In this document: positions 40,781 to 50,698 of the stretch, piece after piece
Layout: every line of letters begins with the position of its first letter
How positions within the stretch are numbered: the first letter of the stretch is position 1
Source: Mycobacterium aquaticum
GTDB lineage: Bacteria > Actinomycetota > Actinomycetes > Mycobacteriales > Mycobacteriaceae
Direction: 5' to 3'
NCBI RefSeq assembly: GCF_002086485.1
Contig: NZ_MVHF01000003.1
Location: forward strand, 248,001-312,000
DNA length: 64,000 nt
Made by a program: the position numbers and the translations under genes
The notes under the pieces: model-generated
The model's database searches: none
What the model saw: only the letters and a program-made list of their open reading frames with translations
What the model was told of the DNA's origin: nothing

Positions 40781-41626
40781 TTATGCGTCGATTCGCTTGC
40801 GCCGGTAGAGCGTTCCCGCCATCAGCAACACCAGGCTGATCACCAGAATCGCGGTGGCGAGCACGTTGATCTGCGGTGGCACCGCAGCCTTGACCGCCGC
40901 GTTGACATACAGCGGATACGTGACCGTCGACCCGCTGACGAAGTAGGTGATGATGAAGTCGTCGAGTGACAAGGCGAACGACAACATCGCCGCGGCGACG
41001 ATTCCCGGAACGATCAGTGGCAGAGTCACTTTGAAGAACGTGCGGGTGGGGCTCGCGCCGAGGTCCATCGACGCGTCCTCCAACGTCCAGTCGAATCCCC
41101 GGACCCTGGCTCGCACCGTCATGGCGATGAAGCTGACCTCGAAGGCGATGTGCGCGATGAGGATCGTGACATAGCCTGTCGCCCAACCCAGGTCGAGGAA
41201 CAGTGTCAGCAGCGACGCGCCCATCACCACCTCTGGCGCCGTGAGCGGCAACACCAGGAACGTGTCGACGGCCTTCTGTCCCCGAAACCGTTGGCGCACC
41301 AGGGCGATCGCCACCAGCGTGCCCAGGACGAGGGCGACGGCGGTCGACACGGCGGCGACGTTGAGACTCAACTTCAGCGCCGCGGTCAGGTCCGGGTACT
41401 TGAACGGGTGGGTCCAGTTGTCGAAGGTGAATTCCTGCCACGTGTAGTTGAACTTGCCCGCAGGCTTGTTGAACGAGAACAACACGATGACGAAGATCGG
41501 CAGGAACAGGTACAGCAACACCAGGCCTGCGACGATGCGCAACGCCCAGTCACCCCACCTCGGGGTGCCCTTGACGGTTTTCGGTACGTCCGGACTCGTC
41601 GCGGCGGCAACCGCCACGGATGTCAT
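40781..41626 (-). CDS. Spermidine/putrescine-type ABC permease (PotC-like)
   Basis: A 281-residue permease with six helices. The coupling loop LEDASMDLGASPTRTFFKVT followed by LPLIVPGI and the SFALSLDDFIITYFVSG stretch are PotC hallmarks. The start overlaps the PotB-like stop (ATGA). Substrate by family: polyamines or related organic cations, not proven. Confidence 0.9.
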   Translation of the reverse strand: MTSVAVAAATSPDVPKTVKGTPRWGDWALRIVAGLVLLYLFLPIFVIVLFSFNKPAGKFNYTWQEFTFDNWTHPFKYPDLTAALKLSLNVAAVSTAVALVLGTLVAIALVRQRFRGQKAVDTFLVLPLTAPEVVMGASLLTLFLDLGWATGYVTILIAHIAFEVSFIAMTVRARVRGFDWTLEDASMDLGASPTRTFFKVTLPLIVPGIVAAAMLSFALSLDDFIITYFVSGSTVTYPLYVNAAVKAAVPPQINVLATAILVISLVLLMAGTLYRRKRIDA

Positions 41627-42498
41627 ACCAGGTCCTCCGTCCCCAGAGCCCGCGTGTACAGCAGGACGCCGACGAGGATGATCGCCATCAGAACCATGCT
41701 CAGCGCGGCTGCGACCGGATAGTCCTTGACCACCAGGAACTGCTTCTGGATCACGTTGCCGATCATGCTGGTCTGCGTGCTGCCCAGGTAGTCGGCGTTG
41801 ATGAAGTCACCGACGGCCGGAATGAACACCAGCATGCTGCCCGCCAGCACGCCGGGCATGGACAACGGCAGGATCACCTTGGTGAAGCTGCGCCGATTGG
41901 TGGAATACAGATCCTTGGACGCCTCGATCAGGCGCGGGTCGATCTTCTCCAAGCTGACGTAGAGCGGCAGGATCATGAAGATGATCCAGTTGTAGACGAG
42001 GCCACCGATCACCGCCCAGCTCGTCGACAGCAACCGGCCCTCACTGGGCAGCAACCCGAGCGAACCGAGAGTGCTGACCACCCAGCCGTCGTCGGCCAGG
42101 ATCGTCTTCCAGGCCAGCGTCCGGATCAGGAACGTCACGAAGAACGGCAGGATCACCAGGCCAAGAAGCAGGTTCTTGTACCGGCCTGCCTTGAAGGCGA
42201 TCACGTACGCGAGCGGAAATGCCAGCAGCGCACACACCACCGTGGCAGTCAGTGCGTACCCGAACGAGCGCAGGATCTGCTCACTGTAGGTGCTGAATGC
42301 CTTGGCGTAGTTGCCGATACTCCAGTCGAAGGTCAGCGTGGGCAGATACACCGATCCGCCCGAGCTGGACAACGACGTGCGGGCCAGAGAGAAGAACGGC
42401 ACCACGAAGAAGATCCCGAGGTACACCAGCGCCGGCAGGATCATCAGGTACGGAGCCACTTTGCTCCGCTGCCGGCTACTGGTCGCTACACCTGCCAT
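41623..42498 (-). CDS. Spermidine/putrescine-type ABC permease (PotB-like)
   Basis: A 291-residue permease: PYLMILPALVYLGIFFVVPF, ILPFFVTFLIRTLAWKTILA, the coupling loop IEASKDLYSTNRRSFTKVIL, then PAVGDFINADYLGSTQTSMI. The last motif is highly typical of PotB. It lies 4 bp downstream of the binding-protein gene. Confidence 0.9.
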   Translation of the reverse strand: MAGVATSSRQRSKVAPYLMILPALVYLGIFFVVPFFSLARTSLSSSGGSVYLPTLTFDWSIGNYAKAFSTYSEQILRSFGYALTATVVCALLAFPLAYVIAFKAGRYKNLLLGLVILPFFVTFLIRTLAWKTILADDGWVVSTLGSLGLLPSEGRLLSTSWAVIGGLVYNWIIFMILPLYVSLEKIDPRLIEASKDLYSTNRRSFTKVILPLSMPGVLAGSMLVFIPAVGDFINADYLGSTQTSMIGNVIQKQFLVVKDYPVAAALSMVLMAIILVGVLLYTRALGTEDLV

Positions 42499-42502
42499 CG
42501 GC

Positions 42503-43696
42503 TCAGCCGCCGGTGACTGCGGCGTACATGGCGTTGAACTCCTGGGTCTGCTCGTCGGTGAGCGCCGCCCAGGACTTCAGCTTGGCCAGTGTCTCGGCGG
42601 GCGGGTTGATCAGCGGGTTCTTGCTCAAGTTCGGATTGATCTTGTCGAGCTCCTCGGCCATGTCCGTCAGGACGGGCACGTACTGGGTGAACGCGACGAG
42701 CTTGGCGTAGTTCGGGCGATCGTAGACGTAGTTGATCCAGGCCTCGGCACCCTTCTGGTTCTGGGTGGTGTAGGGGATCACCATGGTGTCGATGAACCAG
42801 TCGCCGCCCGCTTCCGGGACCACGAAGTGCAGATTGGGATTGTCTGCCTGCAGCTGCACCACATCACCCGAATAGGCTTGGGCGACAGCGATATTGCCGG
42901 CAGCAAGGTCGTCGGCGTAGTCGTTGCCGGTGAACCTGCGGATCTGCCCCTTGTCCTTCTGCTCACGGACCAGGTCGACGGCCTTCTGGACCCCTTCCTT
43001 CGTGGGGTTTTCTGGCGAGTTGCCCTGAGACTGCATGATCATGCCCAGACCGTCCTGCATATCGGACAGCAGGCTGACCCGGCCCTTGAACGCGGGGTCC
43101 CACAGGTCCTCGACCTTCGCGATGTCGCGGCCGGTCGCGGCTTTGTTGTAAGCGAGACCGACCATGCCGGTCATGTACGGCGCCGTGTACTTACGGCCCG
43201 GGTCGACCTGCGCGTTGAGCAGATCGGGGCGCAGGTTCTTCTTGTTGGGGACGCGGGAATCGCGGATCTCGTTGAGCCAGTGCAGGCCGTTGAGCCGAAG
43301 CGCCATGAACTGGGTGGGCACCACCAGATCCGCGCCGATGTCCTGCTTGCGCGACAACGGCTCCTTGACCTTGGCGAACCACTGCTCGTTGTCGTTGAAG
43401 TCCTCTCGGTAGTCCACGGTGAGCCCGGAAGCCTTCTGGAAGGCGTCGACGAAGCCGGGCGCCATGTAGAGCGGCCAGTTCGAAATGCGCAGATGGCCGC
43501 TCGCCGGAGTGCCGTCATCGGGGGGCGCGGAGCTCGAGGGGCTACTGGCCTTCTCGCTGGAGCCACACGCCGCGAGGAACGACGGGCCAAGGGCGAGCGC
43601 GGCTGCGGCCGCCGCGCCTCCGCCCAGGAACCGGCGCCGGGAAGTGGGGTTGGCGGCCAGTCGGGCGAGCAGTGCGGGATCGGTGTGGTTGGGCAT
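42503..43696 (-). CDS. Spermidine/putrescine-type binding lipoprotein (PotD-like, Tat signal)
   Basis: A 397-residue binding protein. A twin-arginine signal (SRRRFLGGG) leads into a lipobox LAAC with Cys44. The mature part shows LRISNWPLYMAPGFVDAFQ, VDYREDFNDNEQWFAKV, GADLVVPTQFMALRL and NIAVAQAYSGDVVQL, all PotD-like. The operon order ATPase, binding protein, PotB, PotC is in transcription order. Confidence 0.9.
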   Translation of the reverse strand: MPNHTDPALLARLAANPTSRRRFLGGGAAAAAALALGPSFLAACGSSEKASSPSSSAPPDDGTPASGHLRISNWPLYMAPGFVDAFQKASGLTVDYREDFNDNEQWFAKVKEPLSRKQDIGADLVVPTQFMALRLNGLHWLNEIRDSRVPNKKNLRPDLLNAQVDPGRKYTAPYMTGMVGLAYNKAATGRDIAKVEDLWDPAFKGRVSLLSDMQDGLGMIMQSQGNSPENPTKEGVQKAVDLVREQKDKGQIRRFTGNDYADDLAAGNIAVAQAYSGDVVQLQADNPNLHFVVPEAGGDWFIDTMVIPYTTQNQKGAEAWINYVYDRPNYAKLVAFTQYVPVLTDMAEELDKINPNLSKNPLINPPAETLAKLKSWAALTDEQTQEFNAMYAAVTGG

Positions 43697-43759
43697 GAGC
43701 GACCTTTCGGTGAATTGGGGCGCTTTCGGATGAGGGGGAGTGGTGACGGCAGGCGGCGA

Positions 43760-44968
43760 CTACGAGTCGTCGAGCATCTCTTCGAGGTCCTCGGTGGTCG
43801 GGATGTCCGCCGCGGGCAGTACCCGGGAGGCGTCCGGTGACCAGCTGACGTGCACGGCGTCGCCGGGCCGCAGCAGCGGCAGGTCCTGCTCCGCGCCGAC
43901 GTGGGCGATGATGGTCGAATCATCTTGCGCGGCAAGGGAAAGCCGCACCACCGGGCCCTGGAAGGTGAGATCCTTGACGGTCGCGGGCACGGTCGCTACG
44001 TCCCCGTCCGGCCGGTCCATGGTCACCCGGACTCGTTCCGGACGCACCATGAGCGTCGCGTGGCCGCCGGGCTCGATCGTCGTGTCGCCGGGCTTGGCCT
44101 TCAATGTCGTTCCCAGCACGTCGACTTCGACGAAATCGCGGTTGGCCCTTCCGGTCTGCCGTCCGGCCCACAGGTTGGCCTGGCCGATGAAGCTCGCCAC
44201 GAACACCGTGGCCGGCCGATCGTAGATCTCGGTCGGGGTGCCGATCTGCTCGACGTTGCCCGCGTTCATCACGGCGATCCGGTCGCTCATGGTGAGCGCT
44301 TCTTCCTGATCGTGCGTGACGTAGATGAAGGTGATCCCGACTTCCCGCTGGATGCGTTTGAGTTCGAACTGCATGGCATGCCGCAGCTTCAGATCCAGCG
44401 CGCCCAACGGCTCGTCGAGCAACAGCGCGCTCGGGTAGTTGACCAGCGCGCGTGCCAGCGCGACCCGCTGCTGCTGCCCGCCGGACAGCTGGCCGGGTTT
44501 GCGATTGGCGAAGTCCGTCAGTCGCACGATCTCCAACAGCTCGTCGACGCTGCGCTTGATCTCGGCCGCGCTCTTCTTCGCGGACTTCTTCCGGCTGCGT
44601 GGCCCATAGGCGACGTTGTCCCACACTGTCATATGCGGGAACAGCGCGTAGTGCTGGAACACAGTGTTGACGTTGCGCTTGTGCGGCGGGACGTGGGACA
44701 CGTCGACGCCTTCGAGCCGGATCGCGCCCTCGGTGGGGCTCTCGAATCCCGCGATCATCCGAAGCGTCGTCGTCTTGCCACACCCGGATGGACCGAGCAT
44801 GGAGAAGAACTCGCCGGAGGCGATCGAGAAGTCCGCCTCCTGTACGGCGACGTAGTCGGCGAAGCGTTTGGTCACATGGTCGATCTCGATGACTGGGCTG
44901 CCACTTGCAGGTGGCGCTCCAGCTTGTCCCGCCGAATCGTCGATGGCGGTGGTGTCTGGGCCGGTCAG
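43760..44968 (-). CDS. Spermidine/putrescine-type ABC ATPase (PotA-like), apparent CTG start
   Basis: Walker [11 protein letters not shown]-loop [14 protein letters not shown], signature [15 protein letters not shown], Walker [15 protein letters not shown], switch His in VTHDQEEAL, and a TOBE domain. The usual first strand ([17 protein letters not shown]) extends upstream of the first GTG at 44875. The only start with a ribosome site is a CTG at 44968 with AGGAGG seven bases before it, giving 402 residues. Starting at the GTG would cut the first strand. First gene of the operon. Confidence 0.85.
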   Translation of the reverse strand: MTGPDTTAIDDSAGQAGAPPASGSPVIEIDHVTKRFADYVAVQEADFSIASGEFFSMLGPSGCGKTTTLRMIAGFESPTEGAIRLEGVDVSHVPPHKRNVNTVFQHYALFPHMTVWDNVAYGPRSRKKSAKKSAAEIKRSVDELLEIVRLTDFANRKPGQLSGGQQQRVALARALVNYPSALLLDEPLGALDLKLRHAMQFELKRIQREVGITFIYVTHDQEEALTMSDRIAVMNAGNVEQIGTPTEIYDRPATVFVASFIGQANLWAGRQTGRANRDFVEVDVLGTTLKAKPGDTTIEPGGHATLMVRPERVRVTMDRPDGDVATVPATVKDLTFQGPVVRLSLAAQDDSTIIAHVGAEQDLPLLRPGDAVHVSWSPDASRVLPAADIPTTEDLEEMLDDS

Positions 44969-45219
44969 TGGAGTTCCTCCTAAGGCTCAGCGTGGCGCTG
45001 TGGGTAAACCATCGCGGATGGGGCCGACGTTCGCAAGCGATTCCGCAACGATTTAACATTTCTACAATGGAATCCTTCGTTTGAAGGCGACTTTTGCACG
45101 TATTCCTACAGTGAAGGGGGCGTGCAACCACAACCAGCGCGCTCGCGCTGACGGGTCTGGGAGGCTGCGCTCAGTTTCTCAGGATGCTGCGATCCGGCGG
45201 CGCGAAACCGACGACGGGA
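44969..45219. other. Upstream region of the pot-like operon
   Basis: About 250 bp between the ATPase start and the end of the MFS gene, both read leftward. It must contain the operon promoter. It includes an AT-richer stretch near 45050-45085. No gene or clear hairpin was recognised. Confidence 0.4.
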
Positions 45220-46680
45220 TCAGCCCCATTCGTGGTTCATCGCCCGGGCCTCCGACAGGGTTTGCACCGATTGCCGGTGGCGATCGGGAGTACGCGACAT
45301 TGCGATGAGAGCCATCGCCAGGGCGGCCGTGACCGCGCCTGCGACGAAGATGATCACGAAGCTGGATTCCGAAGGTACGCGGGCGTGGCCGATGAGCACC
45401 GCGACGATCGCGGCGGCGATCGAGCTCCCGACTGTCCGGGCTATGGCATTCATGCTCGTGGCGATACCCGTCTGCGCCGCGTCGACCTCGCTGACAACCA
45501 GGGCAGGTAACGCCCCGTACCCCAGGCTGATGTACGCGTTGGCCAGCACCCCGGCGACGATCACCTGCCAGGCCTGGTCGTGGGCGAGCGCCAGCACGAC
45601 GAACCCGGCGATGCCGGCGACGGCCGCGACTGCCATCACCCGCCGTGCGCCGTAGCGGTCGATGAACCGACCGCTGATCAGGGCCACGACGAATCCGGTG
45701 AGTGCGCCCGGCAACAGGAAATAGACGCTGACCTGCAGCACGGTGGCGCCGAACCCGTAGCCGGCCACCTCGCGCGGCATCTGGACGAACTGGGTGAGCC
45801 CCAGGAAGGCGAAGTACAACCCCATGCCGACGAAGACAGTGGCGACGTTGGTCATCAGGATCGGCCGTCGGGTGAGCATCGCGGTCGACACGAGGGGCTG
45901 TTGCACCCGCCGCTCCCACAACCACCACCCGGCCAGCACGACCACTCCGGCCGTCAGCAGGCCGAGCGTCGCCGGGACGGCCCAGCCCCACGCGTTGCCC
46001 TGGGTGATGCCGAGCAGCAAGGCCGACAGTCCGACGGCCAGCCCGATGGCCCCGAGCCAGTCGATGGTGCCGGTCGTGTCCGGCCGACGGTCTGGAACGG
46101 CAAGTGCCGCAAGGACAATGACCACGGCGGTGAAGGCAGTGGTGAGCCAGAAGACGCGGTGATAGCCGGCGTCGCCCGACATCAATAGTCCCGTCACGAC
46201 CAACCCGGCGCCGCCACCGAAGCCGAGGGTCCCCGACAGGATCGACATCGCCCCCACCAGTCTGTCCTCGGCGAGTTCGGCCCGCAGTACGGCGATACTG
46301 ATCGGATAGAGCGCGTAGGAGGCGCCCTGCAGCACCCGCGCGACGATCAGTAGCGGCACCGAGGCGGTGGTCGCGGCCAGCAGCGAGCCGGCGAGTACGA
46401 CGGCAAGCACGGCGAGCAGAACCCGCTTCTTGCTGTACAGGTCGGCGAGGCGGCCGATGAGTGGGGTGGCCGCGGCTGCGGCAAGCAGGTTCGCGGTCAC
46501 CGCCCAACTCACCGCAGCGGTTGTCGATCCCAGTTGTGTGGCGATGACACCGAGGACGGGCACCACTGCGGTCTGCAGGACCGCGACGGTCAGCACGACG
46601 AGACTCAACCCGGCGATCAGCACGGCGGGGCGGGTCGCGGTGGTGTCAGGGTTTCCGATCCTGGGCACCACCACCGTCAC
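45220..46680 (-). CDS. MFS drug/efflux transporter (DHA2-like, 14 helices)
   Basis: A 486-residue transporter. MFS loops: NLLAAAAATPLIGRLADLYS followed by KKR (motif A), RVLQGASYALYPISIAVLRA (motif B) and ISGRFIDRYGARRVM (repeat of motif A). About fourteen helices place it near the DHA2 family of proton-driven exporters. GTG start at 46680, divergent from the NCS1 permease with a 55-bp gap. Confidence 0.87.
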   Translation of the reverse strand: MTVVVPRIGNPDTTATRPAVLIAGLSLVVLTVAVLQTAVVPVLGVIATQLGSTTAAVSWAVTANLLAAAAATPLIGRLADLYSKKRVLLAVLAVVLAGSLLAATTASVPLLIVARVLQGASYALYPISIAVLRAELAEDRLVGAMSILSGTLGFGGGAGLVVTGLLMSGDAGYHRVFWLTTAFTAVVIVLAALAVPDRRPDTTGTIDWLGAIGLAVGLSALLLGITQGNAWGWAVPATLGLLTAGVVVLAGWWLWERRVQQPLVSTAMLTRRPILMTNVATVFVGMGLYFAFLGLTQFVQMPREVAGYGFGATVLQVSVYFLLPGALTGFVVALISGRFIDRYGARRVMAVAAVAGIAGFVVLALAHDQAWQVIVAGVLANAYISLGYGALPALVVSEVDAAQTGIATSMNAIARTVGSSIAAAIVAVLIGHARVPSESSFVIIFVAGAVTAALAMALIAMSRTPDRHRQSVQTLSEARAMNHEWG

Positions 46681-46735
46681 TCCATTCGTTAGCCTATCTT
46701 TTCAGTTTCCCGATTATGAACCGGCGCTCATCGGC

Positions 46736-48139
46736 ATGATGAAATGGGCCATGCCTTCTCGGTCCAACGTGCTCAACGCCACCGCCTTCACCGGGCGCCG
46801 CCCGACCGGCGCCGGTGACCTCGCGGTCGAAACGCACGGCATCGCGCCGATCGCTCAGGATCAGCGGTACGGCCGTCCGTCGCGGTTGTTCACCGTGTGG
46901 TTCGCACCTCAGGTCAATATGACGGGCGTCTTCACCGGGACGCTGGCGATCGCACTGGGTCTGGGCTTCTGGCTGGGCATGCTGGCCATGGTCATCGGCA
47001 CCGTTCTCGGGTCATTGGTGGTGGCCTACCTGTCGACGTGGGGCCCGCGCACCGGCGCCGGCCAGTTGCCCAACGCGAGAATGGCGTTCGGTGGATTCGT
47101 CGTGGTGCCCGGTGTGCTGCAGTGGGGTTCGTCGATCGCGTGGGACGCGTTGGTCGGATTGTTCGGCGGGGAAGCGCTGGCTGTCCTCGTCGGCATCCCG
47201 TTCTGGATCGCCGTGCTCATCGTCCTCGGTGTCCAGGGTGTCGTCGGATTCTTCGGTTACGAGCTCATCCACCGGCTGCAGGCGGTGCTCACCGTCGTCT
47301 TGCTGGTCACCTTCGTGGTGTTCGCCGCCAAGCTGGTCAGCGGGCAGGACGTGGTCACACCGGCGACCACCCACGGTGCAGCGCTGGTCGGTGCCTTCGT
47401 CTTCGAGGTGACCATCGCGCTGAGCCTGGCCATCTCGTGGGCGAGCTATGCCGCAGACTTCAGTCGATACCTGCCCGCGACGGCACCCCGGGGCCACGTC
47501 TTCGGGTACACGTTCGCCGGTATCGCATCGGCGTACATCTTCGTTCAGGGCATCGGTATCGCCGGCGCGGCAGCGATCGGTGAGCAGACCGCCGAGGGCG
47601 TGCGAACGGTGATGGGCGGCGGGATCCTCGGTGGGCTCGCCCTGTTGATCATCGCACTGGCCGCCGTGGGTTCAGGGGTGATGAACGACTACAGCGGTTC
47701 CCTGGCGCTGCAGACCATCGGAGTGCGGGTGCGACGGCCGGTCTCCGCCGTCATCGTCACGGCACTCGCCTTTTTCCTGATCCTGTGGCTGCACGCCGCC
47801 GATACCGCGAGCCGATTCACCGACGTGTTGTTGTTGGTCAGCTACTGGATTCCGGCGTTCGTGGCAGTGGTGTCGGTGGACTGGGCGTTCCGGATCCGCG
47901 GACGCGACACGCTCGACCCATCGGTCGAGGAAACCAGCCGGTCCGACGCGGTGGCTGCGCTGATCACCTTCGTCATCTCCTACGCGGTGGCGATGCCGTT
48001 CATGAACACCTCACTGATCCACGGGCCGGTGGCGACCGCGTGGTACGGCGCCGACATCGCCTACTTCGTGAATTTCGGTGTCGCTCTGGCGCTCTACGGC
48101 GGTTACCGGCTGCTGCAGGCCAAACGCGGCCGGCAGTAG
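46736..48139 (+). CDS. NCS1-family purine/cytosine permease
   Basis: A 467-residue, 12-helix permease: RPSRLFTVWFAPQVNMTGVF, RTGAGQLPNARMAFG, ISWASYAADFSRYLPATAPR and GSGVMNDYSGSLALQTIGVR are NCS1 signatures. It imports nucleobases or related compounds by cation symport; the substrate is not clear. ATG at 46736 (next at 46751). A much longer frame overlaps the MFS gene and is rejected. Converges on the hydrolase gene, 4 bp apart. Confidence 0.88.
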   Translation: MMKWAMPSRSNVLNATAFTGRRPTGAGDLAVETHGIAPIAQDQRYGRPSRLFTVWFAPQVNMTGVFTGTLAIALGLGFWLGMLAMVIGTVLGSLVVAYLSTWGPRTGAGQLPNARMAFGGFVVVPGVLQWGSSIAWDALVGLFGGEALAVLVGIPFWIAVLIVLGVQGVVGFFGYELIHRLQAVLTVVLLVTFVVFAAKLVSGQDVVTPATTHGAALVGAFVFEVTIALSLAISWASYAADFSRYLPATAPRGHVFGYTFAGIASAYIFVQGIGIAGAAAIGEQTAEGVRTVMGGGILGGLALLIIALAAVGSGVMNDYSGSLALQTIGVRVRRPVSAVIVTALAFFLILWLHAADTASRFTDVLLLVSYWIPAFVAVVSVDWAFRIRGRDTLDPSVEETSRSDAVAALITFVISYAVAMPFMNTSLIHGPVATAWYGADIAYFVNFGVALALYGGYRLLQAKRGRQ

Positions 48140-48143
48140 AACT

Positions 48144-48989
48144 TCACAGCGGGTGTTCGGCGAACCATTCCAGCAGTAGGTCCGCCACGGTGTCAGGCTC
48201 TTCGTCGGGCAACCAGTGCGATGCGCCGCGAATCGTTTCGAAGCGGTACGGTCCGGACACGAATTTCGCGGTCTCGTGGGCCGGTTTGGCGGTGATCGCG
48301 GTGTCCCCGTCGCTCCAGATGTACATCGTCGGCACCCGGACCCGGTGCTTGATCTCGCCCGAATCGGACAAGAGCATCGCGCGGTACCAGTTGAGCGCCG
48401 AGGTCAGCGCGCCGGGTTCGAGCATCGCTTCGGTGTCGCGTTGCGCGTGCGCGGCAGCCTGACCGCTGCGGAGCAGGGCATCGGTGATCCTGGTGCCTGC
48501 GCCATTCCGCCCGAGCAGCAGCCGCTCGGGCAGCCGGGGTAGTTGAGCGACGTACATGTACCAGGACGCCAGCCCCTGCCGGCTGGTCGGTATGGCACGC
48601 AGGAATGGCACCGGATGGGGGACCGAGATCGGCGAGAACGATGCCAATCGGTCTGGCCGGCGCAGCGCGACTCCCCAGCCGACGGCAGCGCCCCAGTCGT
48701 GCCCGACGAGGTGCACGCGGTCGGCTCCGCTGCCGTCGATGAGGGCCAGCGCGTCGTCGACCAACTCGGACATCCGGTAGTCGCGGCGGCGCAGCGGCCG
48801 CGCGCCGGGGGAATAGCCCCGTTGATTCGGTGCCAGGCACCGGTATCCGTGCGCCGTCAGCCGCGCCATCACGGCTTCCCAGCTGGTGTTGCGCTGAGGA
48901 AATCCGTGCAGCAGAACCACGACCGGCCCATCCGCAGGGCCGTCGTCGATGACGTCAAAAACCAGGCCGCCGCGGCGGAACTGTTCCAT
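48144..48989 (-). CDS. Alpha/beta hydrolase, epoxide-hydrolase-like
   Basis: A 281-residue enzyme. The oxyanion motif VVLLHGFPQRNTSWEAV, the nucleophile motif HLVGHDWGAAVGWG (Asp nucleophile, so epoxide or haloalkane type), and the catalytic His in GASHWLPDEEP are present. The cap region contains the YMYVAQLPRLPERLL segment. The ATG at 48989 has GAGAGGG upstream. The substrate is unknown. Confidence 0.87.
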   Translation of the reverse strand: MEQFRRGGLVFDVIDDGPADGPVVVLLHGFPQRNTSWEAVMARLTAHGYRCLAPNQRGYSPGARPLRRRDYRMSELVDDALALIDGSGADRVHLVGHDWGAAVGWGVALRRPDRLASFSPISVPHPVPFLRAIPTSRQGLASWYMYVAQLPRLPERLLLGRNGAGTRITDALLRSGQAAAHAQRDTEAMLEPGALTSALNWYRAMLLSDSGEIKHRVRVPTMYIWSDGDTAITAKPAHETAKFVSGPYRFETIRGASHWLPDEEPDTVADLLLEWFAEHPL

Positions 48990-49199
48990 CTCGCACCCTC
49001 TCCCCGACGTGGCAATCGGGATCGGCACGGATTGTCCTCTCGGGCAGGGCATTTGACGGCCACGGTGGGCCCGCCGATTTCCGGTTGCCGATCGCCGCAA
49101 GCAGCCTAACGCTCCCGCGCGGTATCCGATTCGATGCAGCCCCGACACCGCCGACCAAACCTGCTGACAGCGACGTCGCGGTGCGGCACAGTTACCGAC

Positions 49200-49592
49200 A
49201 TGACCAGTCCGAAGTTTCCCAAACCGAGTGACCTCAAATCGGCCGCACAGGCTGCGGTGGAGACCGCTCAGTCGGCGGTCGAGACCGCGCAGGCCGTCGC
49301 GAACAGCGCGATGCGCATTCCGCCCGCATCAGCCCAACTCGCCGTGCAATTACCCGATCTGATCGAGAATCTGGCGGTTGCGACTGAACGGCTCAATACG
49401 ACGATCGATCGCACCGAGCGTTATCTGGCGATGGCCGACCCGATGTTCCGCACGATGGATCGGCTTCTGCCTCAGTTGGAGGCGCTCGTCGCCACCGGAA
49501 ACGACGTGTTCCGGATGCTGTCGAACATCCCGGGGCTGTCGAAGTTCAATCCGTTCGCGACGCGCCCGACCGACGACCGCGGCGCCGGATAG
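49200..49592 (+). CDS. Hypothetical 130-residue helical protein
   Basis: An N-terminal Ala/Val/Gln repeat (KSAAQAAVETAQSAVETAQA), then an amphipathic helical region (LPDLIENLAVATERLNTTID) and a C-terminal segment NDVFRMLSNIPGLSKFNPFA. The pattern resembles mycobacterial helical proteins of unknown function. ATG at 49200 without a clear ribosome site, possibly leaderless. Not recognised further. Confidence 0.75.
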   Translation: MTSPKFPKPSDLKSAAQAAVETAQSAVETAQAVANSAMRIPPASAQLAVQLPDLIENLAVATERLNTTIDRTERYLAMADPMFRTMDRLLPQLEALVATGNDVFRMLSNIPGLSKFNPFATRPTDDRGAG

Positions 49593-49594
49593 CT

Positions 49595-49624
49595 GATGGG
49601 CCGCCCCGAAAGCGGCGGCCCATC
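49595..49624. terminator. Terminator between convergent genes
   Basis: GATGGGCCGCC / GGCGGCCCATC, a perfect 11-bp stem with an 8-nt loop, between the 49.2 kb gene and the secreted-protein gene. Confidence 0.7.
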
Positions 49625-49640
49625 GACAGTTTCGGTGGAG

Positions 49641-49967
49641 TTACATCGGAATCCAGGTGCCCAGGAACCAGAAGCCCCAACCGTGGCCGTCCGCTGCCTG
49701 CATCGGCGTCACCTGCTGGCCGTTCCAGTTGAACGGCTGGTGGTCGTTGCGGCCTTGATCGATGCCGCGGTTGTGCCAGTCGACCGGTCCGGCCGGTCCG
49801 CGGTCGGGTCCGCGATCGTCGCGGTGGTTGTCGCACTGCGGGGCGCCGGGACGGTCGCAGCCCCAGCCCGGGTCCGCGCTTGCCGTGCCGAGACCGACAC
49901 CGAACAGCCCGGCCATTCCGATGCCCGCGGCCAGCGCCGAGACACCCAGGGTTCGCTTGAACGTCAT
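49641..49967 (-). CDS. Secreted hypothetical protein (108 aa)
   Basis: A clear signal peptide (MTFKRTLGVSALAAGIGMAG, then LFGVGLGTASA) with predicted cleavage before ADP or DP. The mature part is about 75 residues, rich in Asp, Arg, His, Asn and Trp, with two Cys (GCDRPGAPQCDN) and an aromatic end (GWGFWFLGTWIPM). It resembles small mycobacterial exported proteins of unknown role. Confidence 0.8.
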   Translation of the reverse strand: MTFKRTLGVSALAAGIGMAGLFGVGLGTASADPGWGCDRPGAPQCDNHRDDRGPDRGPAGPVDWHNRGIDQGRNDHQPFNWNGQQVTPMQAADGHGWGFWFLGTWIPM

Positions 49968-50152
49968 AGGTTTACTCCGTTTCTTCGTGTTACGGCGTCA
50001 ATGCCGGATGCGAAGCAAAGCTATGACCTGGATTTTTGCCGGCCCTGTGGCGACCTTATGGCGCAGCTGTGCAAGCGATAACGGTTCGGACACTGCGGTA
50101 ACGAATTGAAAACTGTTTGCCATCAATGCTATTGAGCAGTCGAGCGGAGGCG

Positions 50153-50587
50153 TTACGGGCAGGAATCCGATCGCGAATCGATGCTGAAGGAATCGTCGCG
50201 GATCCAGCCGGAACGGGTGCCGACATCGATTCTGAACCACCGTTGCGGAGCGCCTGCCCACGACGTGTCGGCGATGTCGGACACCTTGTACGTGCCCGCC
50301 GCCACTTTCACCGATTCCTGCCCGAATGGCTCCGGTGTCTCACGCAGCATCACCAGCGGGTTGGCAACCGTCACAGCGCACGTTCCCGCCGAGACCGGCC
50401 CGGGTGTCTTGCCCTCTGTACCCGCTGCGGCGCCCGGATTCTGAGCCGTGGAACCGCCGCCTGCGCCGTGGTGGTCGAAAACCTCGTGCCACCACCACGG
50501 TACGGTCGCCCCGGACAGCAGGGTGATCGCCACCGGCACCCCGATCGCGGCCAGTATCTTTCCGCGGGAATGGGTCTCGACGTCCAC
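50153..50587 (-). CDS. Membrane-anchored SH3-like domain protein
   Basis: The N-terminus holds one helix (KILAAIGVPVAITLLSGATV) and a WWWHEVF motif. A Gly/Ala linker follows, then a bacterial SH3-like part: ANPLVMLRETPEPFGQESVK, VAAGTYKVSDIADTSW, WFRIDVGTRSGWIRDDSF. Two Cys may bond. GTG start with GGAGGGA upstream. Likely binds cell wall or protein partners. Confidence 0.72.
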   Translation of the reverse strand: MDVETHSRGKILAAIGVPVAITLLSGATVPWWWHEVFDHHGAGGGSTAQNPGAAAGTEGKTPGPVSAGTCAVTVANPLVMLRETPEPFGQESVKVAAGTYKVSDIADTSWAGAPQRWFRIDVGTRSGWIRDDSFSIDSRSDSCP

Positions 50588-50698
50588 AGCTGTCCCTCCG
50601 AGTCTCAGCCGGCAGGCACCCTCGTCAAAGGTGCAGACATCAAGGGTCGGTCGGAGAACCGAGATCGGCTAGCGTAGTGCGCTACTCGAATGGCCGAG

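Noticed and set aside
46367-46735. N-terminal extension of the NCS1 permease into the MFS gene
   Set aside because: The extra 123 codons lie antisense to the MFS 5' part and have no permease-like features; start at 46736 fits the family.
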